This document shows positions 34,471 to 43,561 of a stretch of 63,904 nucleotides of DNA, one piece after another. The position numbers and the translations under genes were made by a program. The notes beneath the pieces are model-generated. The model was not told where the DNA came from. It did no database searches and saw nothing but the letters and a program-made list of their open reading frames with translations. Numbering within the stretch: position 1 is the stretch's first letter; each line of letters starts with the position of its first letter. Source of the DNA: Donghicola tyrosinivorans (GTDB lineage Bacteria; Pseudomonadota; Alphaproteobacteria; Rhodobacterales; Rhodobacteraceae); assembly GCF_003003355.1 (NCBI RefSeq), contig NZ_PVTQ01000018.1, positions 1-63,904 on the forward strand, given 5' to 3'.

Positions 34471-36144
34471 TCACGCTACATTAAAGCTGTAGTCGGGGGC
34501 CTTTGCGGGGGCAGTATTCGCAGCACTGGGCTTTTCAAGGTCAAACGTGACCATCTCAACCTTTGGCTTTTCAGCGGTTTGGTCATTGGCCGCATCATCC
34601 GTATGCTCAACGGCAAGAGGCGCCAGATCATCAATGGCCTCTGCGTCCGTAGTTTTGAAGAACTGCACCGCCTCGGCCAAAGCCTGCGCCTGATAGGACA
34701 GCTCAACCGCCGCCGCAGACATTTCCTCAGAGGCCGCGCCATTGCCTTGGGTTACAACATCCAGATCACGGATCGAGCGGTTGATCTCGTTCGAGCCTTC
34801 CGACAAGCGGCGCGAGGCATCGCTGATCTCTGTGACCAGATCGGACGTCCGCTCGATATCAGGGACCAGATCCGCCAGCACCTTGCCTGCGGTGACCGCC
34901 GATTTCACCGTGCTGACCGAAAGCTCCGAGATTTCCGAGGCCGCCTTCTGGCTGATCTCGGCAAGCTTGCGCACCTCTGAGGCCACAACCGCGAAACCGC
35001 GACCATGCTCGCCTGCGCGGGCAGCCTCAACGGCGGCGTTCAGGGCCAGAAGGTCGGTCTGACGCGAGATTTCATGCACCACCATGATCCGTTCCGCGAT
35101 ACGTTTCATGTCGTCCACCGCAGCGGCTACGGCCTTGCCGGTCTCGGCCGCGCTAGAAGCGGACTTGCGGGCGATATCTTCGGTCAGATTGGCGTTCTTG
35201 GAGGCGTCTGCAATGCTAGTGGCCATCTCTTCGACCGAGGCCGACACACTTTCCGAGGTTCCGGCCTGCTGCGCGGCCCCCGATGCCAGATCCTCTGAAG
35301 TTGAGGCCATCTGGTTCGCACCGGACGCCACATTCCGCGCAACCTCGGTCATCTGACCCACGGTTTCGCGCAGGCGTAGGACCATGTCATTCTGGGCGAT
35401 CAGCAGATCTCCGATCTCATCATTGCGATTGAAGGTGGCCAGTTCGCGAAGGTCCCCTTGCGCCACGCGCTTGGCCAGCGCCAGCGCCTTGCCCATCGCA
35501 CGGTTAAAGGATGTAAGGATCATAAAGGCGGCAAAGATACCAAAGGCCCCGACCAGCGCCGCAGCGGCCAGCGAATACTGCGTCAGGTCGGTCTGCGCCT
35601 CTTCGGCGTGATCAACCGCGGCCACCATTTCCGCCGTCATGCTGTCGCTCAGATCTTCGACAAGGTCGAAAATCCGCATGATGACGATCTTGGCATCGCT
35701 ATGGAAAACGACGTTCGCGTTCTCGCCGTCGCCTGCAAGCTCAAGATCGGTCGCCCGCTTGTTCGCCTGAACCAGCGCATTGTGCTGATCCGCGATTTGC
35801 GCCAGCAGCTCTTTGCTGTCGCCCGTCGAGCGGTCCGCAAGCGCGTTGATCTGTTCCAACAGCGCGGCGCTGCGGCTGTCTACTTGCTCGACCAGATGGG
35901 GAATGCGTGCGGGGTGATCATTGACCAGCGAGATCAGAACCTCGGCGACCATCGTGCGGATGGCGGACTCTTCTTCCGCGATCCCCTGCACGGCCATCAA
36001 ATCCGGCGTGTCCACATGAACGATTTGCCTGAATTCACCAGTGACATTCTGAAACCGCACAAGCGACAGACCGATCACCGCCCCCAACATCAGAAATATA
36101 ACCGAAAATACTGCGATAAACTTTGCTTTGATCGTGAAACGCAT
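34471..36144 (-). CDS. Methyl-accepting chemotaxis protein (paralogue of 605-2272)
   Basis: 557 residues with the same plan as the receptor at 605: membrane helices near 8-28 and 190-213, a helical sensor between them, a HAMP with [15 protein letters not shown], and the signalling tip [20 protein letters not shown]. The signalling half is nearly the same in both, while the sensor domains differ clearly, implying different ligands. AGGAGG precedes the ATG. No CheR/CheB tether is present at the C-terminus. Its position beside the sugar island suggests, but does not prove, that it detects a related compound. Confidence 0.95.
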   Translation of the reverse strand: MRFTIKAKFIAVFSVIFLMLGAVIGLSLVRFQNVTGEFRQIVHVDTPDLMAVQGIAEEESAIRTMVAEVLISLVNDHPARIPHLVEQVDSRSAALLEQINALADRSTGDSKELLAQIADQHNALVQANKRATDLELAGDGENANVVFHSDAKIVIMRIFDLVEDLSDSMTAEMVAAVDHAEEAQTDLTQYSLAAAALVGAFGIFAAFMILTSFNRAMGKALALAKRVAQGDLRELATFNRNDEIGDLLIAQNDMVLRLRETVGQMTEVARNVASGANQMASTSEDLASGAAQQAGTSESVSASVEEMATSIADASKNANLTEDIARKSASSAAETGKAVAAAVDDMKRIAERIMVVHEISRQTDLLALNAAVEAARAGEHGRGFAVVASEVRKLAEISQKAASEISELSVSTVKSAVTAGKVLADLVPDIERTSDLVTEISDASRRLSEGSNEINRSIRDLDVVTQGNGAASEEMSAAAVELSYQAQALAEAVQFFKTTDAEAIDDLAPLAVEHTDDAANDQTAEKPKVEMVTFDLEKPSAANTAPAKAPDYSFNVA

Positions 36145-36734
36145 AGGTCCTCCTTACCGATCACTACTGCCAAACCCTCACCCATTCGTATTTTGGAATT
36201 TATTTGTCGGAGGCTGTATTGCGGGTGTCCCTAAATCCCACGCAATTTTCCACGACTCTTCCATGAATCGGGGTTACGGCAGAAAATGGAACCAAGGAAC
36301 CGGGGCTAACCCAACGCCCCTTGCACATATACAAAGTGGGTTTTGCTTTCGGGATTGGTGCCAAATAGCTTTGTGTTTCCACATGCTTACGCAGAAAGTG
36401 CAGTAAAATAAGGCAAAAGTGACGTAGCGACAGTCTGGTTTTCAGGGCGCTTGGGGCGTGGAACCGGCGTCTTTCGCCTTATCCGGTTCCATTCGAAAGC
36501 AAGCCGAAAATATATTCGATGGGCCGCATATCTTTATTTCCGAGGCACCGAGAATCGCGCAGCCGCGATGGAGCCGGAACAATTGGAAGTGCATATTTCA
36601 AAACAGCCGCTGCTGTTGTCCCGGCGGGTCGCGCAAGACTGAAAGCACGCGGCCATACACTTCAGTCCTGAGGAAAAAACATCGACGCAGATGCACAGAA
36701 GGCTCGGCAATTCGCCCGTCCCAACAGCGATGCA
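36145..36734. other. Intergenic region upstream of the second receptor
   Basis: 590 bases with no convincing gene. The left end must hold the receptor promoter. The right end abuts the 3' end of the Fic gene. I see no terminator, repeat or RNA gene in it. Confidence 0.5.
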
Positions 36735-37850
36735 CTAACCACCCGATGCCGTCAGCCCCAGCCAGTAGCGCGTGTATCGGCGCTCGCCAGTGCGGGTGAG
36801 GGCGCCAATCTCGACAAGGTCTTGCAGATCCCTCGTTGCGGTCGCCCGCGATGTGCCTGTGATTGAGATATACTTCTCTGCGCTTAAGCCACCTTTGAAC
36901 CCGTCCGGACCTTCGCGGAACATCCGCGCAATCACCTTGGCTTGGCGGTCATTTAGCTGATCACGATGCCGGTCGTAGAAATGCGCCTTGGCAATGAAAA
37001 AGCCGACGCGGTTCAAGGTGATCTGCTGCGCTTCCAGCACGGCCTCGGCGAACCAGACAAGCCACGCCGTGACATCCAGCGTTTTCTGATACCGCTCAAG
37101 CTGATCGTAATAGTCCTTCCGCTTTCGCTCGATTGTGAAGGCCAAGGCGATCAGACTGGGCTGACCGATGTTTTGCGCCAGAGATTTTTCTGCCAAGGCC
37201 CGACCCAAGCGACCATTGCCGTCCTCAAATGGATGGATGGTTTCGAAATAAAGATGGCTAAGGCCCGCGCGGGTCAGTGCTGGCAAGGGCGCGTCACCCC
37301 CCGGCCCGCTCTGATTGAACCAGTCCACATAACGGTTCATTTCCGCCTGAACCTGTTCCGACGGCGGGGCCTCAAAATGCACGACAGGGCGATCCACGCG
37401 CCCCGAGACGATCTGCATCGCGTCTTCGTGCCGCCGGTACGCGCCGACCGCCTCTAGCCGTTTGTCGAAAGACAACAGCATGTCATGCCACCGAAACAGC
37501 GTGTCATGCCCAAGCGCTGCGGCAAAGGTCGAGTAGACATCAACCATCATTTCGGCCACCCCTTGCTCGCGGGGTTTGTGCGGATAGCTGTCCGGTTCCA
37601 ACCCGAGGTGCCGGCGGAGAGAGGATTGAACACTAAGCCGGTCCAGCATTTCGCCTTCAATGGCGCTGGTCTTCATGGCCTCATCGCTGAGCAGATCAAT
37701 GCGGAACTGGTCGCGCTCGGTCGGATTTACATGGTGAACAGCCCCAAGCACCTCGCCCGACGACATCAGAAATCGCTGTTCAAGCGGTGCCAATGCTGCC
37801 GCATCATACCGAAATTCAGGCCAGCCGGATATCTGCCAGTTCCATGCCAT
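36735..37850 (-). CDS. Fic-family adenylyltransferase with C-terminal winged helix
   Basis: 371 residues. The Fic core motif HPFEDGNGRLGRA (about 205-217) is complete and should transfer AMP to a hydroxyl of a target protein. An N-terminal inhibitory helix motif TSAIEGE near residue 62 fits class II Fic proteins, which keep themselves inactive until the helix moves. The last 70 residues (VIARMFREGPDGFKGGLSAE to YWLGL) form a winged helix, so it can probably bind DNA. The ATG at 37850 is directly preceded by a palindrome that encloses its Shine-Dalgarno sequence, suggesting autoregulation. No antitoxin gene is adjacent. Confidence 0.9.
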   Translation of the reverse strand: MAWNWQISGWPEFRYDAAALAPLEQRFLMSSGEVLGAVHHVNPTERDQFRIDLLSDEAMKTSAIEGEMLDRLSVQSSLRRHLGLEPDSYPHKPREQGVAEMMVDVYSTFAAALGHDTLFRWHDMLLSFDKRLEAVGAYRRHEDAMQIVSGRVDRPVVHFEAPPSEQVQAEMNRYVDWFNQSGPGGDAPLPALTRAGLSHLYFETIHPFEDGNGRLGRALAEKSLAQNIGQPSLIALAFTIERKRKDYYDQLERYQKTLDVTAWLVWFAEAVLEAQQITLNRVGFFIAKAHFYDRHRDQLNDRQAKVIARMFREGPDGFKGGLSAEKYISITGTSRATATRDLQDLVEIGALTRTGERRYTRYWLGLTASGG

Positions 37851-37877
37851 GAGTTATAGGACCTCTTTCTATAACTC
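37851..37877. promoter_or_regulatory. Palindrome overlapping the fic ribosome-binding site
   Basis: GAGTTATAG (37851-37859) and CTATAACTC (37869-37877) are a perfect 9-bp inverted repeat directly adjoining the fic ATG; the AGAGG Shine-Dalgarno sequence lies in the 9-base loop. It can serve as an operator for the Fic winged helix or as an RNA hairpin controlling translation. Confidence 0.7.
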
Positions 37878-37891
37878 ATAACTAGATCATT

Positions 37892-37924
37892 TTTGAGGTA
37901 TAAGAGTCAATTCTATGCCTCAAA
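37892..37924. promoter_or_regulatory. Second inverted repeat in the fic promoter
   Basis: TTTGAGGTATA and TATGCCTCAAA pair at 10 of 11 positions across an 11-base spacer, about 40 bases upstream of the fic ATG. It is either a second operator or the terminator hairpin of the CoA-lyase gene ending at 37983. Confidence 0.5.
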
Positions 37925-37982
37925 GCACCCTGACGACTGCTAGACCGCCCTGTCCCGCGCGATGGATCGCGGCAAGGACATC

Positions 37983-38765
37983 TTAAACCCCCGCCAGAAT
38001 GGCGCGGGCGCGCAGGCGGACGGGTTCGTCCACCATCTCGCCATCCACGCGGGCGGCGCCTTCGCTGGCGGCCAGAACGCGGGTGGCCCATGCGATCTGC
38101 GCGGCATCTGGACGGAAAGCCTGCGTTGCGGGGGCGATTTGGGCGGGGTGGATGCAGAGCTTGCCGCTCATCCCCAGCGCTTTGGCGCGGGCCGCATCAG
38201 CGGTCACGGTGGCGGGATCGTCAATGCGGGTGGTCACGCCATCCAGCGGACCCGCCAACCCGCCAAGACGGGCGGCCAGAACCAGTTCAGAGCGGGCGGT
38301 GAGCAGAGCCTCGGGCGTGTGATCGCACCCCAGATCAGCGCAGTAATCGACCGAGCCGAAGGCCAGACGGACCACCCCTGCGGTCTGCGCAATGGCGCGG
38401 GCGTTTGCCATGCCCAAGGCGGTCTCGATCAAGGCGACCAAGGGTTTGCCAGTGGTTTCAGAGATGCGGCGCAGGGTTTCGGGGTCTTCGGCTTTGGGCA
38501 CCATGACGGCGGCGCAGTCCAGCGCGGCGACAGCGGCGCAGTCGTCCTTGTGCCAAGGGGTGCCTGTGGCGTTGATCCGGACGATGACCGGACAGTCGAA
38601 ACCGGCGCTTAAGTTCGCGCGGGCGGCGTCTTTGTCATCGGGCAAAACCGCGTCTTCAAGGTCCAGAATAATCGCATCCGCACCCGAGGCCGCCGCCTTG
38701 GCAAAGCGGTCAGGGCGGGTTGCTGGCACAAACAGGGCGGTGCGCAAGGCGTCCAGCGTTACCAT
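37983..38765 (-). CDS. CitE-like CoA lyase (citramalyl-CoA lyase candidate)
   Basis: 260 residues of the HpcH/HpaI/CitE TIM-barrel family: RTALFVPATRPDRFAKAAAS at the start, the metal and CoA residues in AIILDLEDAVLPDDKDAARA, then LVALIETALGMANA and LAFGSVDYCADLG, and KLCIHPAQIAPA near the end. Members cleave citramalyl-, malyl- or citryl-CoA. It is last in a leftward operon with a MaoC hydratase, a class III CoA-transferase and an acyl-CoA dehydrogenase. That gene set matches itaconate degradation, where this enzyme yields acetyl-CoA and pyruvate. Its start overlaps the hydratase stop. Confidence 0.85.
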   Translation of the reverse strand: MVTLDALRTALFVPATRPDRFAKAAASGADAIILDLEDAVLPDDKDAARANLSAGFDCPVIVRINATGTPWHKDDCAAVAALDCAAVMVPKAEDPETLRRISETTGKPLVALIETALGMANARAIAQTAGVVRLAFGSVDYCADLGCDHTPEALLTARSELVLAARLGGLAGPLDGVTTRIDDPATVTADAARAKALGMSGKLCIHPAQIAPATQAFRPDAAQIAWATRVLAASEGAARVDGEMVDEPVRLRARAILAGV

Positions 38766-39589
38766 GAGGCTGTCGCCTCCATCGCGACGGGACCACCCGT
38801 GCGGTTGGTCCAGAGCAGCAGATCGTCGCCGTCCTCATCGGCGTTGATGTAGAAATCATCGGTGTCGAAGATGGGCGAGAGGCTGCGGAAGCGGAAGCTG
38901 GCAGGCACGCTGCCACGCACATCGGCGGCCAGTTGCGCCAGAAGCGTGGCCTGCATCGGGCCGTGGATGATCAGACCGGGATAGCCTTCGGTCCGCGTGG
39001 TGTGCGGGTTGTCATAGTGGATGCGGTGGCCGTTAAACGTCAGCGCCGAGTAGCGAAACAAAAGTGGGGCCGAGGCGATGATGCCCCGCGACACATGCCC
39101 CTTGGGCGCAGTCTCGCCTTCGGGGACCGTGGCAGATGAGATGTCGCGATAGACGATGTCCTGCCGTTCCGTCACGGCCAGCGTGTCGCCGCTGGAAATC
39201 CGGTGTTCCACGGTGACGAAACATAGGGTGCCAGAGCGGCCCTCTTTCACCACCACATCCAGAATCTCGGACTGGCGCGTGACCGTATCACCGATGCGGA
39301 TGGGGGCGTGGAAACTGAAGGCTCCGCCAGCCCACATCCGGCGGGGCAGCGGAACGGGGGGCAGAAAGCCGCCCCGTGCGGGGTGGCCATCGGGGCCAAG
39401 CTCTGCCGTGGGCACGGCGGGTTGGCACAGGCACAAGTGGATCAGCAAAGGGGCCTTAGCCCCAAGGGTCAGATCAGAGGTCCGGTCGAAGGTCGCGTTG
39501 AAGCGCTGCACTTGTGATGGGGTCAGCAATTCGGACTGGGTTTCCGTGCGGCCAATCCATTGGCGCAGGTGGGAAAGATCAACGCTCAT
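38759..39589 (-). CDS. MaoC-type hydratase (itaconyl-/mesaconyl-CoA hydratase candidate)
   Basis: 276 residues with a FAS1-like dehydratase N-terminal half (WAGGAFSFHAPIRIGDTVTR) and a MaoC-like C-terminal half containing NGHRIHYDNPH and GYPGLIIHGPMQA. These blocks are typical of itaconyl-CoA and mesaconyl-C4-CoA hydratases. It would hydrate itaconyl-CoA (or mesaconyl-C4-CoA) to citramalyl-CoA for the lyase encoded next. It overlaps its neighbours on both sides. I infer the substrate from context and family only. Confidence 0.8.
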   Translation of the reverse strand: MSVDLSHLRQWIGRTETQSELLTPSQVQRFNATFDRTSDLTLGAKAPLLIHLCLCQPAVPTAELGPDGHPARGGFLPPVPLPRRMWAGGAFSFHAPIRIGDTVTRQSEILDVVVKEGRSGTLCFVTVEHRISSGDTLAVTERQDIVYRDISSATVPEGETAPKGHVSRGIIASAPLLFRYSALTFNGHRIHYDNPHTTRTEGYPGLIIHGPMQATLLAQLAADVRGSVPASFRFRSLSPIFDTDDFYINADEDGDDLLLWTNRTGGPVAMEATASW

Positions 39590-40700
39590 CTTGGGTGTCC
39601 TTGATCGGGGTCAGCGCAGGGACCGCGCCAAAGCTGCGGGCGGCACCGTCAAACAACGCGGCAGGCGCAGGATAGCTGACCGGCCCGTTGGGCGTATCCA
39701 CGGTGACGCGGCGCAGGTGGGGATGTTCAGACAGACCCTGCATGTCATTGACCGAGGCAAAGGCCACATTCACCGCCTCTAGGGCGGCAATCGCCTCGGC
39801 CTTGGTGCGGGTGGCGAACCCTTGGGCGACGGCGTCATCGACCTCAGTCCGGTTGGCGACGCGGTCCACATTGCGGGCATAGCGCGGGTCCGTGCCCAGT
39901 TCGGGGCGGTTCATGAACCCATCGCACAGCATCCGCCATTCGCGGTCGCTTTGCACCGCCAGCAGCACCTGCGCCCCGTCCCTTGCGGTGAACACGCCAT
40001 ATGGCGCGATCGAGGGGTGCGCCATGCCCATCCGGCGCGGCGACTTTCCCCCCTGATGGTTCAAGAGCGGCACGGTCAGCCAATCGGCCAGCACGTCGAA
40101 CATCGAGACCGAGATCGCCGTCCCCTGCCCCGTGATCCCGCGCTGAATCAGCGCCTCAAGGATTGCCGCATAGGACGTGGCACCCGTGGCAATATCGACG
40201 ATTGAGATACCGACCCGCGCGGCCTCGGACGGGCCGCCGGTGATGGAACACAGACCGGATTCCGCCTGGATCAGCAGATCATAGGCCTTGCGGTCGGCCA
40301 TCGGGCCAGCCTCGCCATAGCCCGAGATTGAACAGGTAATGAGGCGCGGATAATCGCGGCGTAGACGGTCAACGCCAAAGCCCAACCGCGCCAGTGCGCC
40401 GACCTTGAGGTTTTGCAGCAGCACGTCTGCATCCTCAAGAAGCGCGGCCAGTTCGGCCTTGCCCGCATCGCTGGCCAGATCCAGCGTTACCGAGGTTTTC
40501 CCCCTGTTCAGCCAGACAAAGTAACTGGACTGCCCGTTCGCCACATCGTCATAGCCACGGGCGAAATCGCCTTCGGGGCGTTCGATCTTGATCACCTCGG
40601 CCCCTGCATCGGCCAGACGGCAAGAGGCAAAAGGCGCGGCCACGGCCTGTTCGATGGCCACGACCTTGACCCCCTTGAGGGGCTGCATCACGGCCTCCAT
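39579..40700 (-). CDS. CaiB/BaiF class III CoA-transferase (itaconate CoA-transferase candidate)
   Basis: 373 residues. The start has GVKVVAIEQAVAAPFASCRL and AEVIKIERPEGDFAR; the catalytic aspartate lies in RKAYDLLIQAESGL (about 169), as in formyl-CoA transferase. Itaconate and mesaconate CoA-transferases belong here. It would activate the free acid using succinyl-CoA. The ATG overlaps the acyl-CoA dehydrogenase stop (ATGA at 40700). Confidence 0.85.
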   Translation of the reverse strand: MEAVMQPLKGVKVVAIEQAVAAPFASCRLADAGAEVIKIERPEGDFARGYDDVANGQSSYFVWLNRGKTSVTLDLASDAGKAELAALLEDADVLLQNLKVGALARLGFGVDRLRRDYPRLITCSISGYGEAGPMADRKAYDLLIQAESGLCSITGGPSEAARVGISIVDIATGATSYAAILEALIQRGITGQGTAISVSMFDVLADWLTVPLLNHQGGKSPRRMGMAHPSIAPYGVFTARDGAQVLLAVQSDREWRMLCDGFMNRPELGTDPRYARNVDRVANRTEVDDAVAQGFATRTKAEAIAALEAVNVAFASVNDMQGLSEHPHLRRVTVDTPNGPVSYPAPAALFDGAARSFGAVPALTPIKDTQDER

Positions 40701-41875
40701 CAGAACGACCTCGGCAGGCCGAGGATGTGCTCGGCTACGTAAGACAGGATCAGGTTGGTCGAGATCGGCGCCACTTGATACAGGCGCGTTTCACGGAACT
40801 TGCGCTCAATGTCGTATTCGCAGGCAAAGCCAAAGCCGCCGTGGAATTGCAGACAGGCGTTCGCCGCCTCCCAACTGGCTTTGGCGGCAAGGTACTTGGC
40901 CATGTTCGCCTCTGCCCCGCAAGGCTGGCCGGCGTCGAACAACTGACACGCTTTGTAGCGCATGAGGTTGGCGGCCTCGACCTCGATAAAGGCTTCGGCG
41001 ATGGGGAACTGAACCCCTTGGTTCTGACCGATGGGGCGGCCGAAGACATGGCGCTCGCTGACGTATTTGGTCACGCGGTCGGTAAACCAGTAGCCATCCC
41101 CGATGCATTCGGCGGCGATCAGGGTGCGTTCAGCATTCAGGCCGGTGAGGATGTATTTGAACCCCTGCCCCTCTTCACCGATCAGGTTGTCGGCGGGGAT
41201 TTCCAGATTGTCGAAGAACAGCTCATTCGTTTCGTGGTTCACCATGTTCAGGATCGGACGCACGGACATGCCCGACTGCATGGCTTGTTTCACGTCCACG
41301 AGGAAAATCGACAGCCCTTCGGACTTTTTCTTCACCTCGGCCAAGGGAGTGGTGCGGGCCAGCAAGATCATCAGGTCTGAATGCTGCACACGGCTGATCC
41401 ACACCTTTTGCCCGTTGATCACATAGCGATCGCCTTTGCGCACGGCGGTGGTTTTCAGCTGGGTGGTGTCGGTGCCGGTGGTCGGCTCGGTCACGCCCAT
41501 GGACTGAAGGCGCAGCTCGCCGCTGGCGATCTTGGGCAGATAGGCCTGTTTTTGCGCCTCGGACCCATGCCGGATCAAAGTGTTCATGTTGTACATCTGC
41601 CCATGACACGCGCCAGAGTTCCCGCCCGCGCGGTTGATCTCTTCCATGATGACGCTGGCCTCGGTCAGACCAAGACCCGAGCCGCCATATTCCTCGGGGA
41701 TCAGGGCGGCCATCCAGCCTGCGCGGGTCAGGGCATCGACGAACTCTTCAGGGTAGGTGCGGGCCTCATCAATCTTGCGATGGTACTCGTCAGGGAATTC
41801 GGCGCACAGGGCGCGAACCGCATCGCGGATGTCCTGAAATTCGTCATTGGCGGGCTGGTACATGGGAATCCTCAT
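40700..41875 (-). CDS. Acyl-CoA dehydrogenase
   Basis: 391 residues of the flavin acyl-CoA dehydrogenase family: IPEEYGGSGLGLTEASVIME, the MGVTEPTTGTDTTQL flavin loop, YVINGQKVWISRVQHSDLMI, and LQFHGGFGFACEYDIERKFR at the end. The usual catalytic glutamate site near the C-terminus (YEG in short-chain enzymes) reads YQVAP, so the base may be the glutamate in LNAERTLIAAE, as in isovaleryl-type enzymes. It is first in the leftward CoA operon, divergent from the LysR gene. Pseudomonas itaconate clusters also carry an acyl-CoA dehydrogenase of unproven role. Confidence 0.88.
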   Translation of the reverse strand: MRIPMYQPANDEFQDIRDAVRALCAEFPDEYHRKIDEARTYPEEFVDALTRAGWMAALIPEEYGGSGLGLTEASVIMEEINRAGGNSGACHGQMYNMNTLIRHGSEAQKQAYLPKIASGELRLQSMGVTEPTTGTDTTQLKTTAVRKGDRYVINGQKVWISRVQHSDLMILLARTTPLAEVKKKSEGLSIFLVDVKQAMQSGMSVRPILNMVNHETNELFFDNLEIPADNLIGEEGQGFKYILTGLNAERTLIAAECIGDGYWFTDRVTKYVSERHVFGRPIGQNQGVQFPIAEAFIEVEAANLMRYKACQLFDAGQPCGAEANMAKYLAAKASWEAANACLQFHGGFGFACEYDIERKFRETRLYQVAPISTNLILSYVAEHILGLPRSF

Positions 41876-41917
41876 TGGCCTGCTGTGGCGTTCAGTCGGT
41901 TATGGCCCACCGGCATG

Positions 41918-41934
41918 ATATATTTCCAATATAT
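41918..41934. promoter_or_regulatory. Palindromic candidate LysR-binding site
   Basis: ATATATT, TCC, AATATAT form a perfect 7-bp inverted repeat in the 117-base divergent promoter between the acyl-CoA dehydrogenase and LysR genes. The surrounding AT-rich stretch (to about 41970) has further TATAT elements that could be the second LysR half-site and the promoters. Confidence 0.6.
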
Positions 41935-41992
41935 GATTTGCCTGATCCCTATATCAAAAATATATACCCTCTATCCGCGACAGGAGGCCCCG

Positions 41993-42913
41993 ATGGATTT
42001 CAGGCAGCTCAGATATTTTCAGGCCATCGTGGAAGAGGGATCGTTTTCCCGCGCGGCCAGCCGGTTGAACATCGCGCAACCGGCCCTGTCCCTGCACGTC
42101 CGCCGGATGGAAGAGGACATCGGCGCCCCCCTCTTGCTGCGCGGCCCCCACGGCGTCACCCCGACCGAAGCGGGCGAGGTTCTGGCCCGGCGTGCGGCAG
42201 CTTTGTTGGCTGACCTCGCCCAAACCCGAGAGGAACTTCGATCCTTAGGGCATGAGCCCACAGGAACCGTGCGGCTGGGGTTGCCCGGCACGATCAGCAA
42301 TCTGATCTCGGTTCCGGTGATCGCGGGCAGCCAAGCGCAGTTCCCCAAGATCAAGATCATCGTTGCCGAAGCCATGAGCGGCTATGTCCGTGAATGGCTA
42401 CTGGACGGGCGGATCGAACTGGCGGTGGTCTATACGGAACTGCGGGATGCCGGAGTGCGCTCGGAACCGCTGCTGCACGAAGATCTGGTGGTCTTTGCCC
42501 CAGCGGGAACTGACGCGGATTTAGATGCGCAAACCCTGCTGGCCAAGATGCCCCTGATCCTGCCCACCGGATCGCACGGGCTGCGCAAGATGCTGGACGA
42601 CCGGCTGCGCGGCATGGACATCCCCGTTGATCCCGCGATTGAGGTGGACAGCTTTGCCAACATCAAGCGGCTGGTGCGCGACGGGTACGGATGCTCGGTC
42701 CTGCCATTGCACGCCGTTCAGGCCGAGGCGGCAGAGGGCGCTGTCACCCTGCACCCCTTCGGCGGCGCGGGGCTGCGCCGCACGGTCTATCTGGCCTATA
42801 GCACATCACGCCCATTGGGTCGGGCGGCGGCAGCCATTGGCGCTCTGCTGCGGGAATTGGCCGTGGACATGGTGCAGAAGGGCCAGTGGGCTGGGGCCGA
42901 ACTTGCCGAATAA
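41993..42913 (+). CDS. LysR-family regulator of the CoA-pathway operon
   Basis: 306 residues from the ATG at 41993 (AGGAGG 6 bases upstream). The HTH reads FQAIVEEGSFSRAASRLNIA with QPALSLHVRRME; the rest is a standard effector-binding domain (GTVRLGLPGTISNLISVPVI, ELAVVYTEL). It is divergent from the acyl-CoA dehydrogenase operon and should activate it in response to the substrate or its CoA ester. The same gene arrangement occurs around the itaconate genes of Pseudomonas. Confidence 0.92.
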   Translation: MDFRQLRYFQAIVEEGSFSRAASRLNIAQPALSLHVRRMEEDIGAPLLLRGPHGVTPTEAGEVLARRAAALLADLAQTREELRSLGHEPTGTVRLGLPGTISNLISVPVIAGSQAQFPKIKIIVAEAMSGYVREWLLDGRIELAVVYTELRDAGVRSEPLLHEDLVVFAPAGTDADLDAQTLLAKMPLILPTGSHGLRKMLDDRLRGMDIPVDPAIEVDSFANIKRLVRDGYGCSVLPLHAVQAEAAEGAVTLHPFGGAGLRRTVYLAYSTSRPLGRAAAAIGALLRELAVDMVQKGQWAGAELAE

Positions 42914-43561
42914 CGGCGCAGGATCGTTTCCCCAACCTGTTCAGTCTGGATTGGGCCTTTGGCGGGTCGTTTGACCACGGTTCAAAAAATCACACACCTC
43001 AGAATCTTACTGAATTTCAGTGCACATTCTGACCACATATATGCACTTACTTTGGTGTGTCTTGGCGTGGCCCGATTTCTCGTAAAAAGTGGCCCTGATA
43101 TCCGCTGATCGCACACACTGCAAAAATAGCCCGTCTATGAGCTGCGGAACAGTGAAAACGGCACCATGTCTGCGGTCATTCCCCTGCCCCACTCTGCCTT
43201 GATCCTGTCCGATGCGAACCATGCCGCGCCGATGGATGTTGATGTGCGGCATGCGTGGGAACGCCTGCCCGTGGAAGACCGCCCGTTTTGACACCGCTCT
43301 GATATGGTCCGAAATCAAGGATGCAGCGCCAGCTTCGCAACTGGATCACACCATGGTTTGACCGCGGCCAAGGCGCGTGCTGCGCCAGCCATGCACAGCG
43401 CTATTTTCAAATGTGGAGATTGCCGAGACCCCCGCAACGTATTTGCTTGCGTGTTCACCGGCACCCTGCCCTGATCATCTACTGACAAACTTGTGTAGCC
43501 CCTGCGCGGGAAAACGGGCGTACCCTGACCATGGTCAATTTCCATGCTATTGGAGGAATCC
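42914..43561. other. Intergenic region between LysR and the hydrolase
   Basis: About 650 bases with no supported gene. A 41-codon frame at 43167-43292 (plus) has no Shine-Dalgarno sequence or recognisable homology. TGACCATGGTCA at about 43527-43538 is a perfect 12-bp palindrome 24 bases before the hydrolase ATG and may be its operator. Confidence 0.45.

Noticed and set aside
43007-43318. Possible small gene in the gap between LysR and the hydrolase, on either strand
   Set aside because: Neither the 103-codon minus frame nor the 41-codon plus frame has a ribosome-binding site or recognisable motifs.
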